Origin: Reticulitermes speratus
Lineage: Eukaryota > Arthropoda > Insecta > Blattodea > Rhinotermitidae
DNA length: 64,000 bases
Reading direction: 5' to 3'
Assembly: GCA_021186555.1 (NCBI GenBank)
Contig: JAJKFL010000006.1
Coordinates: 38,747,478 to 38,811,477 of the forward strand
Shown here: positions 55,310-64,000 of the stretch, piece after piece
Numbering within the stretch: position 1 is the stretch's first letter
Layout: every line of letters starts with the position of its first letter
Program-made: the position numbers and the translations under genes
Notes under the pieces: generated by a model
What the model was told of the DNA's origin: nothing
What the model saw: the letters and a program-made list of their open reading frames with translations, nothing else
Database searches by the model: none

Positions 55310-55620
55310 TTGAGATGGCTCAGTTACTTCATTGGCCGTTCGGTCTGTGGTCAAAGTTCTTTGCGCTTCGAATGCTATTGTTCAGCCAGATGGCTGACTG
55401 GGTTATTAATCACTCAATTTACTCAGCCGTTCGCTTATTTAACGATTATGTTACATAGTCTAATTGGCTGGTTTGCTGATCAGCTGGTAAGGTAATTAGC
55501 TGAACTAATGGTTGGCATTTGATTAGTTCCGGCAGATTGATTGTTGATTAGTTTACTTAGTCAATTAGATTTCACTTAAGTAATTAGTCCGGGCCGTTCA
55601 GTTAATTAGCCTACATAGCA
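55310..55620 (+). repeat. degenerate satellite built on (C)AGTTAG/CTGGTTAG words
   Basis: Loose repetition such as AATTGGCTGGTTTGCTGATC, AGCTGGTAAGGTAATTAGC and CAGTTAATTAGCC. The same words reappear at 56195-56275 and 58550-58700, so younger PLE insertions seem to have split one array. Confidence 0.6.
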
Positions 55621-56317
55621 GGGTGTTAATTAATGGTTTGAAGCGCAGTGGTGACTACATGCATCAAGCGCTCTAACGTTTAAAAAGTCTGCATTCCGCC
55701 CACAGATTGTAACTATTTGATTATTACAATTTTAAAAACACAAATTATTTCCCTGTACAATGCCAACTAATTTGCCTGTCTAATGGAGACCGAATGTCTT
55801 CTTTGTGAGGTACGAACTGACATTTTATATATACGTACAATTTAGATGAATTGTGAACTGTACACGTTGCACTGCATGCTTCTCATGAGGCCTCCATGCA
55901 TTACCTTCAGAATTTACACCCAAACACAGCCCTCCCAATGTTATGAAAATTTCTTCATAACGACCAAATGCTCAACTTCCTTTGCGGCATACTCAAAACA
56001 GTCCACTTCCAACCACCTCACATTTCGTCCTTCTCAGCAGCGTACTGTGCATCCAGCATACCTTTCACTAGAAGGACGAGGGGAACGTTCAGAGCAGTAG
56101 AATTTCTCTTCCCCCTACCCCCACCCCCCAAATAATGTAGTTTGTCTCCCTACACTCCTCTGCCTGTTTTTTTCTCATTTCATAAACTCCTGTATTCAAA
56201 GTGTTTACTGGTTCAGTTACTTTGACTAGTAAGTTAGTTACTTCAGCCAGCTGGTTAGTATTTACTAAATTACTTCAGGTCCTACCAGTAGCCCTGGTTA
56301 AATATTACAATCCTCTA

Positions 56318-56455
56318 GGACAAGACGCCGTGATTGTTTGTAATTTTACCGAAGTTCTGGAGGGGGTGGTTGCCTCCATCTTCAGGATAGTCAAATAAAA
56401 CTACTCTGACTACAATGAAGATATGGATAAGAATTATTAATCAATACGGCGTCGT
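56318..56455. mobile_element. short PLE-derived inverted repeat with hammerhead-like motif
   Basis: GACGCCGTGATTG (left) and its inverse CAATACGGCGTC (right) bound the unit. Minus strand 56343-56390: CTGAAGA, stem II TGGAGG/CCTCCA (6 bp), then GAACTTC in place of GAAACGTC, and GGTA pairing with TATC as stem I. Confidence 0.55.
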
Positions 56456-56591
56456 AACTCAGAAGACTGTAATCTCCAACAAAGAATATTTTAAGTAGTT
56501 TGTCAGTAAGCCGATACTCACTGCTAGAACGATTATACTCATTTAATTACTAAAACCAACTACTGAATCCGTCGAACACAACTTGTATTTT

Positions 56592-56864
56592 TTTTTTTTT
56601 TTTTTTTCCAATGGCTCGACAGCCCCTTGGGGGCCTAGGCCGCCTCATTTTTCGAGGCTTCACGATCACACACTTTTTAGACACACCACACTCGGTAGGA
56701 CTCCTCTGGACGAGGGACCAGCCCGTCGCAGAGACCTCTACCTGACAACACACAACATTCACAACAGACAGATATCCATGCCCCGGTGGGATTCGAACCC
56801 ACAATCCTAGTAAGCGAGCGGCCGCAGACCCACGCCGTAGACCGCACGGCCACTGGGATCGGCC
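56592..56864 (-). repeat. SINE-A nested in the PLE left arm, 12-bp target duplication
   Basis: AACTTGTATTTT is exact at 56580-56591 and 56865-56876. T16 (minus-strand poly(A)), reversed B-box GGGATTCGAACCCACAATCC and head GTAGACCGCACGGCCACTGG. Insertion postdates the PLE. Confidence 0.96.
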
Positions 56865-57289
56865 AACTTGTATTTTAGTAGAATAAAACCCAAATACTTG
56901 CACACGTTTCAGCTTTCACTAAAACTTTACAACTCTGATTAATAGTCGTTCAAGGTTGGATCTCAATCTTACTTCACAGTAATGGTAACGTCGAACATAA
57001 AGAACTACGAGCAAAAAACCTTTATAGTAATATAATATAAAAATGATGGCTGCTGTCGTAGCTGTACATAATGTATAAGAATTATATTATTTTGTTAAAC
57101 ACATCTAGGCTTGAAGGCAGTGTTCAGATATAACGAGACCTAAGATTGTCAGATCTAGCAGATGCAGCGTTTTTTCCTTATGCCTTTGCCTCTTTTTATA
57201 AGAGTTTACATAAAAAAATAAATCCTGTAATTTAAATTCCGGCATTCTTCAGATTGCACCCGAATTAATTTCGGCGCAAAATAATAAAA

Positions 57290-57730
57290 TAATAATAATC
57301 TAAAAATTGCTTTTCAAAACCAGCAATTTCCTAGAAATTAATCTAAGAATAAAGGAACAAATTACTGATGATGGAAATAAATATCCAGCAAGTGGTGTAT
57401 ACCAGTTAACCTGTCCTGATTGCGGGAACAGCTGTGTAGGTCAGAACTGCAGATAATTCGCGACAGATGCAAAGAACATTTATTTTCCCCTAAAAGCAGC
57501 AGTAACAGTTCAAAATTCGCGCAACGCCTCTACAAAATGGTCACTCCTTTTGGAAAATTGAAAACATTATACAAGTCCTTCATTTCAATAAACAAGATCT
57601 TCATATGAATAGAATAGTGGAATTCCATATTTACAAAGAAACTATCAATGACAATCAACTGAATGAAAAACATAGTATAACAACAAATAAAATTTTCGAA
57701 ACAGCAGTAAGAAGTGAAGCCCTAACACGC
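57290..57730 (+). pseudogene. PLE GIY-YIG endonuclease remnant
   Basis: Reading across one frameshift near 57460: GVYQLTCPDCGNSCVGQNCR (57380-57450), then DRCKEHLF, SSNSSKFAQRLYKM, and EFHIYKETINDNQLNEKHSI before ending near 57770. G-V-Y...C-V-G corresponds to the GIY-YIG catalytic motif, with the Cys pair typical of Penelope endonucleases, RxKEH as the second conserved block and LNE/LND near the C-terminus. In PLEs this domain follows the RT and cuts target DNA. Frameshift and stops make it inactive. Confidence 0.85.
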
Positions 57731-57741
57731 AGGTCAGAGTA

Positions 57742-57755
57742 CCCCCCCCCCCCCC
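57742..57755 (+). repeat. poly(C) run of 14
   Basis: Homopolymer inside the PLE remnant. Confidence 0.95.
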
Positions 57756-58373
57756 TTCACCTAAACCATGCTAGACAAGTGCAGTAGGCAAGGAGGCTTT
57801 TACAACAGGTGACGTGTTTCATAATGGAATCCAACGTTATATAAATACATATCACGAATTCAACAATTTTATAATCTTAAAGCAGTTATGCTTCATAGAA
57901 TTAATTGATATTTATAACTGATATTTGACTCCATATTTTGATTCAACACAATATGAATAGTCACGTGTTATTACTTCATTAATTTAATTGTACCTCGTGT
58001 TTATATTACATTTTACCAGATCTAAATTATAACCCTTTAACTTCCATTGTTTCAGATTCCCAATTAACAATTCGACATTTACAACAATGGGTTCCTTGAT
58101 CATACGCGCCAAATCTGCCACATCTGATCATCTAGATCTAATTATATCTGAACACTGCCTTCAAGTCTAAATGTTTTAACAAATTATTATAATACTTATG
58201 TATGATGTATAGCTACGACCCCAAGCCATCATTTTTAAATGTGTATTGTATATAAAGGTTTTCTGTCAAAGATTTTATATTCGACATCACGAGTATTTTG
58301 TAACAAAATTGAGTTCTTAACCTTGAGTGACTGAATCACAGTTGTAAAGTTTTACCCTTTGTTTTCTTCTACA

Positions 58374-58415
58374 CAGCCTGATGACGGCTTATGGAAAGCC
58401 GAAACGTGTTCATGT
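58374..58415 (+). ncRNA. hammerhead motif of the PLE right arm
   Basis: CTGATGA (58378-58384), stem II GGCTT/AAGCC (5 bp), GAAAC, then GTGTTC. Both cores are intact; stem III and stem I are altered. Confidence 0.6.
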
Positions 58416-58549
58416 ACTGGGGTTTTATACCACTAAAACACAAATTGTGTTCGACGGATTCAGTAGTTGGCTTTATTATTTACAACACAATTGAAAGAAT
58501 CACATTACGATGACTGAATTAGTGCAAGTAGTTTAAACAATTCTGGTAT

Positions 58550-58700
58550 ATTACTTAGGCCAGCCGGTTAGTTGTTATGGGATTAATGATTAGTTCAAGC
58601 AATTCCGTGAACTGACATTAGTTAGCTGCCTTAGCCTCTTACGCTATCGGCTAGTTAGATCGCTGGTCAGTCAGCAGACTGAACAGTGGAACTGGCCGGT
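58550..58700 (+). repeat. degenerate CAGTTAG-type satellite, continuation
   Basis: GGCCAGCCGGTTAGTTGTTA, GCTAGTTAGATCGCTGGTCA. Same words as 55310-55620. Confidence 0.5.
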
Positions 58701-58704
58701 GTCA

Positions 58705-59280
58705 TAGGCATTTTTTGCTCACAGCTGTCCTGCCGAGCGCTCGCTCTGTTGCAGCTGAGGAGCTAACGTCCCTTAGGGATGATATGCAAATAGGATAACC
58801 CTTTCCGTGTACACACCGGGCGGCATTCCAGAAAGAAAAAATTCAGGATAAAAAACAAGATGCAGAGGACAAATACAAAAGCACCCAGACCTTAAGGGTG
58901 CAAGACCGGTCATGCATGGGGGGATGATTATATTGTGCGTACACATGTCCGGTCTGGACAACACACACAAAGATATCTCAGCTCGCTGGCACAGGGGCTG
59001 CCGTACCAAGTTGATGGATACACAGCTGTTCAAGAAAGTCCTTCTTACGTTTTTTATACGAAGAGTATAAAATAAATACATAAAGGGGAAGGATAATGGG
59101 AATAGCATGGTTCACAAAAATGGAAGCAACAAAATCAGTAAGTACACCTGGAACGGAGTATGATTTAATCATAGACAACTTCATAATAGTAATAATAATA
59201 ATAACCCGTTTAAAAAAGAAAAGGTTTAAGTTCGACAATAGGCCATTAACAACTATTAGCAAATTTTATGGTAAATAAGA
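58705..59280. other. unassigned sequence
   Basis: Open frames at 58773-59278 on both strands show no motif. No repeat recognised. Confidence 0.35.
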
Positions 59281-59284
59281 TAGG

Positions 59285-59385
59285 AGTGAAGCCGGGGTAG
59301 CTTGATCAGTATCTGTCAAGGCTACTGTCTGGACGACCGGGAAATCGGGGTTCGATTTTCGACAGAGTTAAGCTCACCGATTACC
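59285..59385 (+). repeat. SINE-C head fragment
   Basis: GCCGGGGTAGCTTGATCAGT (A-box region) and ATCGGGGTTCGATTTTCGAC (B-box region). Confidence 0.65.
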
Positions 59386-59402
59386 TTCATTATACCTCAC
59401 CT

Positions 59403-59462
59403 CCGTAGCACCTTCAGGGTCGAACAGCCTTCTTTGGCTGTTCGACCCTGAAGGTGCTACGG
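59403..59462. repeat. perfect 27-bp hairpin, 6-nt loop
   Basis: 59403-59429 is the exact reverse complement of 59436-59462, loop TTCTTT. The right arm runs into CTGAAGG...CCTTCGAAACATAGG, a decayed hammerhead-like motif (59444-59485), so this is probably the tip of a PLE foldback. Confidence 0.95.
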
Positions 59463-59489
59463 ACCTTCGAAACATAGGTAACTATTGAC

Positions 59490-60285
59490 CAATCGACAAC
59501 TATAGTCTTGAGGTATTAGTGCTAATGAAGCACACGGACTTTATCTCCGTTATCTTTAAAAGTTCTCATTCACTCTTATAAAATGAACAAAAATATTAAC
59601 TAATAAAATATAACAATTCGTACACAATGCACGCAGCGAGAAGCAACACGCGTTTCATTAGGAAATAAACACGACAGTTACTGTGAGCCAGTTGAGTCCT
59701 CTGAGAACTGCCTTATAAAATACCTATTACGTAAGACTCACTAATTTAAAAGACCTTTTTGTTCTAGGAAAGCCATTCAAAACGATGTCCATCTGCTCTG
59801 TACCGACCTCTCACGACACGTGTACTGAATCTCGCATTTTAATTCCATCCCAAAGGTTCTTTGCCCTCTTTTTGTAACCTACGGGCCTCTTCTGGTCTAA
59901 CACATTAAGCTTATGTGATCGCCATGCAGTGTGTATGTGTTTATGTCCTCATGTTAACGTTTCAAACAGTCAGTAGCAATAACATGACGGACGCGCGAAT
60001 CTTTGAGACAGGAGAGACAGCAGCACCGTTTACGGTACAGCATGAAATGACGTACAGTAACAGAAGGTGTGAAAATATGCAACTTCTGTTAATGCAATAA
60101 CTTCGTGAAATGTAACACAAGAACGTGACGGCCGAGCGAAATGTCTTCAGCTTTCGCTTTGTTGGCGATAACTAGTTACATCTGGTACAGAGAGAGGGCG
60201 TAAACACATATTGTGCACGAATAACAGCTGGCAAGTCAACGATTACAGACACGGTGTCAATACGAAACATCGCATTTATAATTAG
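59490..60285. other. unassigned sequence
   Basis: Nothing recognised. Confidence 0.4.
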
Positions 60286-60289
60286 CAAC

Positions 60290-60612
60290 ATGGAGCAGAG
60301 TACTTTATAATACGGTAACAGGTCTGATATACTGAACGAATTTCACAGTCTTATGGAACCAGGAGATTCCTTACCATGCTCACACGAGCCCACCATTTGT
60401 CCCTATCCTGAGCCTGATGAATTAACTTCACTGCCCTCTCATTATATTGCCTTATGATCCAGTTCAACATATCCTCTCATCTACAACTACGTTTTCAAGT
60501 AGCCTCTTTCCTACATATTTTCCAACCAAAACCCCGTACACATTTCTCTTCTCTCCCATGCATACCACATGTCCCACCCATCTCACCTTCCTTGATTTGA
60601 AGTTCTATTAAA
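60290..60612 (-). mobile_element. RTE-like LINE 3' fragment
   Basis: The plus strand shows ACATGGAGCAGAGTAC, TTATGGAACCAGGAGATTCC, CACACGAGCCCACCATTTGT and CCATGCATACCACATGTCCC, in the same order as 21.05-21.36 kb but more diverged. Confidence 0.8.
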
Positions 60613-60614
60613 CT

Positions 60615-61635
60615 TAACAAAAAAAAAACTGTGCTCCTAGAGTAATTTCTTCACAAAACTAAAATACAATAAGAACAATAGGAGTGACAGATGTCCTTCA
60701 CTACACATCTGTGCAGCAGAACAGTTGGCTTCATCAGCTCTGATCGGAACTCTTTGTCTTGATTTTTAAACCAGTTCGATTCAGTCGTTCTCTTTCACTT
60801 GTTTACAAACCAACTGTCTAACACATATAGCCTTGTATTTTAAAGAAACCTGCATCCGTGAATGCGCGATGCGTGATGATGATTGCGTGATTGCGCGTTG
60901 TGTGATGGCGGTTTCTAACAGATGCGTCTCTTATCTGTGCTCCATAGCTTCGTATCTGTGCTCCACAGCTTCATTTTAATTACAAAATTCCTTGTCGTAC
61001 AAATGATAACCACCGAGTGCAGCACGTTATGTAGTTAGATCAGTGGTCCATATCAGTAACATAACCACTCTAAAAATCAATTTATTTCGCTTATTTTCCT
61101 TCTTTAATAAAGAATGGAATAATTTCGGGGTAATTCTTCCAACAGTGGACAGTGGAAAGGCTTTACTTTACAAAAGAAAACAGACTTACAGTTGGTGCAA
61201 AACCTAGAACTTCACGGTAAAGTCTATTTAAGAAATTAGGGACTTCGCCTGTTTTGCCGATATATATTTTCATTAAATTCACCGTAAATAAACAATTAAT
61301 ACAAGGAATGAGTACCATTTTCACAGACCAACTGCCAACGTTTCATGTCTTCAAAAAATGCATTCTACGCTGGCATCAAAATTTTAAACAATTTTGACTG
61401 ACGAGTCTTTGGAATGTAAAGGCACAATTTAAAGTAACATTAAGAAGGTACTTAAATACACACTCGTTTTACTCTGTTGATAAACGTTTTATGTTTAAGG
61501 ATGATCCATAATACTGTATATACAATATTTATAGTATTTGTATTGTAATAATTCTGTATGCCTCGCGTGTTTAGATTTTTGGTTTATGACTTAGTCCATA
61601 TCCTACCACCATTTTGGCAAAATTTGGATCTATGA
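60615..61635. other. unassigned sequence
   Basis: A GATGATGATTGCGTGATTGC simple patch is at 60870-60915. Otherwise nothing. Confidence 0.4.
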
Positions 61636-61640
61636 TATGT

Positions 61641-61692
61641 GTGTGTATGTATGTATGTATAGGCTATATGTATGTATGTATGTATGTATGTT
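61641..61692 (+). repeat. (GTAT)n microsatellite
   Basis: Two blocks of GTAT repeats split by AGGCTATAT. Confidence 0.95.
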
Positions 61693-61694
61693 AT

Positions 61695-62255
61695 TATGAT
61701 GTATGTATATGTATTGTATGTAATATGTGTAATCGAAGAATCCTCGACAGATTTTCAATTCCAGGCTTATGATCTGGGTAGGACAGGAAGACAAAAATCC
61801 ATGTGTGTGGAAAAAGGGGTTCAGGTTCTCCGTTCGTCAGTAAAGCTGGCGAGGGACCGACTCCTCATACCACAGTAAGGCGATTGTTCCCGTACTACAA
61901 ACTTTTATGGCCCAACTAGTACAGAATATGATGCATTCTCATTAAATAAATTAAACTATTCAACCAAAATATAAATCAACCTGTTTATACAACAGCTCTG
62001 TGTGACACGCAAAAGTCGATTGGAAGGCAAGTGGAACGTGACACGGATCAATGATAACGCATGCATGATCTACGCAACAATCACACACCACAATCATGCA
62101 GTACCCATCTGTCAACTTTCGCGCGATCTCGGAACGAAGCATAACGCTTCACGTAATCACAGCTAGGTTAACGAATCTTAGCATAGAATGATCTGGTACT
62201 GGCACAGTGTATCAAAAGACTTCTACATAAAAGCAACGGCTTGATGGTGGACATC
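61695..62255. other. unassigned sequence
   Basis: Nothing recognised. Confidence 0.4.
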
Positions 62256-62261
62256 GTACAT

Positions 62262-62560
62262 CAGGGTCTTAACCTTTTTTATGCCACGGACCCCTTTTGA
62301 GAATCTGGCGAAACCTACGGATCCCTTCTCAGAAAAATGCATTTAAATGCGTAAAATAAAATACATAGATATAGAATACATATCTATGTATTACAATCTA
62401 TATTACAGACTTATTACAAAGGAAACCAATTATGCTCAAATAGTTTTCAAAATATTAAAAATATATGTAATGGTAACAATGTGCTTCTTTATTAATATAT
62501 TAAATCAATAACAAGACAATAAATAAATTTAAAAAGATAGGCAAATTGAAATTAAATTTC

Positions 62561-62607
<47 letters not shown>

Positions 62608-62873
62608 AAATTTAAGTGCGAAGGCAAAAATTTTCCTTTCCCTTTCTTAGGATATATTAATAATTTTAGACACCGAGCTTTATTGAAGCTAACAAACATT
62701 TTTGGAGTCTACAGGCCACAAATTACATTGTTGCCTACATTCGTTATTGAATGGGAAGCCAAATTTCAGTTAGAGGTTAGTGAAAATAAAGTTTTAATTT
62801 TTCCCCATCCAAATGCACGGACTCCCTGAAATCAATCCACGGACCCCTGTCGATCCCAGGTTAAGAACGGCTG
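62262..62873. mobile_element. hAT-like non-autonomous element, decayed
   Basis: The left end CAGGGTCTTAACCT and inverted right end CAGCCGTTCTTAACCT share CTTAACCT. Subterminal CACGGACCCC occurs near both ends in inverse sense. The flanking 8-mers TCGTACAT and TTGCAGAT agree at 5 of 8 positions. The interior is AT-rich with a 42-A run and no transposase. Confidence 0.6.
62564..62605 (+). repeat. poly(A) run of 42
   Basis: Uninterrupted homopolymer inside the hAT-like element. Length may be unreliable in assembly. Confidence 0.95.
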
Positions 62874-63345
62874 TTGCAGATAATGTTACGTCATGCGCCA
62901 TGCGTGTCTTACTGACGCTGGATGTGTCCCACACGTAAACCGACGTGCTAAGGTAAATGCTTCTGTCCAGTCTCGACGTCAAGGTCGAAAGTACAAATCA
63001 CGCATGGAGTGTGCGCAGTGGTCATTACTGCTTAGAGGGCGACAGAGCCTCTCAGAACATTTCCTGGAGCGCGTTGGTCACTAAAAGTCGTCTTCATGCA
63101 CGCCTTCGCAACAGCGCGATTCATGAACAGCACACAGATAGTGTAGAATGAATGGATGATAGTGAATAATGAATTAGAAAGGATGCAGAAAGAAGCCATG
63201 GTGACATAATTTAAGGTGTTATTCCGGTATTTTCGTGGACGGAATGAGGAAAATAATAAAAGCAGTTGATATTCCGGCCGACAACACAACCCAAGTCAGC
63301 AGCGTTATAACTGTGCCAGTTTACTCGGGGAATGGATGTGACGTA

Positions 63346-63638
63346 AAGGTAAAGGTAAAGTTCACCCTAGAACGGGCCATGAAGGCCCAATGGGAGAGTA
63401 GAGGTATAGTTCTACTCTTTCTTTAACTCCAGCACCAGATGAGGGTGGGTGGTCAACTCCAATCCCCGGCTGATTTACCCCCGGGAAAGAGGCCCGGTGC
63501 CCATTGTATATGAGGCTGGGTGGGCCCCAGGGCCGGTCTGGACGGGTGCTGCAAATCTCGCCCCCACCGGGATTCGATCCCCGGACCGTCCAGCCCGTAG
63601 CGAATCGCTATACCGACTACGCTATCCCGGCCCACAAA
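63346..63638 (-). repeat. SINE-C full copy, 12-bp target duplication
   Basis: GGATGTGACGTA is exact at 63334-63345 and 63639-63650. The minus strand starts GGGCCGGGATAGCGTAGTCG (A-box region) and GGGATCGAATCCCGGTGGG (B-box). The central domain shared with SINE-B follows, and it ends in CTTTACCTTTACC. Reference copy for family C. Confidence 0.96.
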
Positions 63639-63734
63639 GGATGTGACGTATTAAGGTACAGTTTGCCTGTACTTAATTACGCACCGACATGAAAACGCAA
63701 ATTTCAAGCGGCATTAGATTTAGAACAATGGTTA

Positions 63735-63875
63735 GCTTTACGTTCCGGCCGCTTTACCTTCTGAGAAAGAGTCATCGGTACCGCATAAAACACAGTGTGG
63801 GATGTAGGGCCAGTCTTTGTATGGCGAGACGAGAAAAATGTTTGTCCCTGGCTGTAATCATATCCCAATTGTTTC
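63735..63875 (-). repeat. SINE-C fragment
   Basis: CGTTCCGGCCGCTTTACCTT and GGATGTAGGGCCAGTCTTTG align with the central domain. The head is unclear. Confidence 0.5.
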
Positions 63876-63896
63876 GGCATTCAGCCTAGGTACGTG

Positions 63897-64000
63897 TTTT
63901 TTTTTTAAGCTCGACAGCCCCTAAGGGGCCTAGGCCCCCATTTTCGGGGTTTCGCGATCACACACTTCAGACACACAACGCTCGGTAGGAATCCTCTGGA
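63897..64000 (-). repeat. SINE-A copy cut by the window edge
   Basis: T run, then GCTCGACAGCCCCTAAGGGG, GGCCTAGGCCCCCATTTTCG and GGTAGGAATCCTCTGGA. The tRNA head would be beyond 64000. Confidence 0.9.

Larger units (their letters stand above)
56556..58470 (+). mobile_element. Penelope-like element remnant with inverted pLTR arms
   Basis: The left arm 56556-57168 (excluding SINE-A) is the inverse of 58098-58470. Matching text includes CCAACTACTGAATCCGTCGA, ACTTGAAGGCAGTGTTCAGA-like blocks and AAACCTTTATA, with moderate divergence. Between the arms lies a GIY-YIG endonuclease remnant (57290-57730). The right arm has a hammerhead motif; in the left arm the equivalent core is deleted. The RT domain is missing, so this is a non-autonomous, 5'-truncated copy. 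Inverted terminal arms are typical of PLE insertions. Confidence 0.85.

Noticed and set aside
63453-63635. Open frame VVGIAIRYGLDGPGIESRWG
   Set aside because: It is the antisense reading of a SINE-C tRNA head with an exact target duplication. Such peptides often appear as false gene predictions.

Overview
The window looks like intronic and intergenic DNA from a large, repeat-rich insect genome. A cockroach or termite is my best guess, from the style of the tRNA-derived SINEs and LINE relics; that is inference and no search was run. There is no bacterial-style gene packing. The only host gene I can support is on the minus strand: two consecutive coding exons (30557-30658, then 15005-15142) of a NAB-family transcriptional cofactor (nab, NGFI-A-binding protein), encoding the NCD1 domain. 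They have proper splice sites, matching phase, and an intron of about 15.4 kb. No other nab exon was recognised; the rest should lie outside the window or be too short to see.

Almost everything else is mobile-element debris. Four SINE families are given provisional names. SINE-A has a tRNA head and a poly(A) tail, with a diverged subfamily A2. SINE-B and SINE-C have different tRNA-like heads but share a central domain of about 80 bp and a CTTTACC-type 3' end. SINE-D is another tRNA-headed family. Several copies have exact target-site duplications. Non-LTR retrotransposon relics are common: many 3' fragments of one RTE-like family, one Jockey/CR1-like ORF2 tail at 4.7-5.8 kb, and another RT-derived tail at 10 kb. 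DNA transposons include mariner/Tc1 relics (6.5-7.2, 16.1-16.5, 36.1-37.7 and 45.1-45.9 kb), a hAT-type MITE with a perfect 8-bp duplication (19.4 kb), a near loop-less 40-bp-arm TA-flanked hairpin (11.6 kb) and a foldback element with long inverted arms around seven 64-bp repeats (43.9-44.8 kb).

The most striking theme is small hammerhead-ribozyme motifs throughout the window, on both strands. They have the form stem I, CTGANGA, stem II, GAAA, a palindromic stem III, then a UH site. This is the minimal type I hammerhead known from Penelope-like retroelements (PLEs). At least seven loci keep nearly the whole core, often with 4-6 bp compensatory stems, and several more are decayed. Many sit inside foldback units that have no ORF. 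One locus (56.6-58.5 kb) is a recognisable PLE remnant with inverted pLTR arms, a GIY-YIG endonuclease remnant and a nested SINE-A.

Layout: 0-6 kb tandem repeats, PLE units and LINEs; 6-15 kb mariner, SINE, minisatellite and MITE relics; 15-30.7 kb nab exons and their intron; 31-43 kb SINE/LINE/PLE mix with a TIR transposon; 43-50 kb foldback element, transposase relic and SINE clusters; 50-64 kb PLE-rich DNA, a degenerate satellite, a hAT-like element and SINEs to the window edge.
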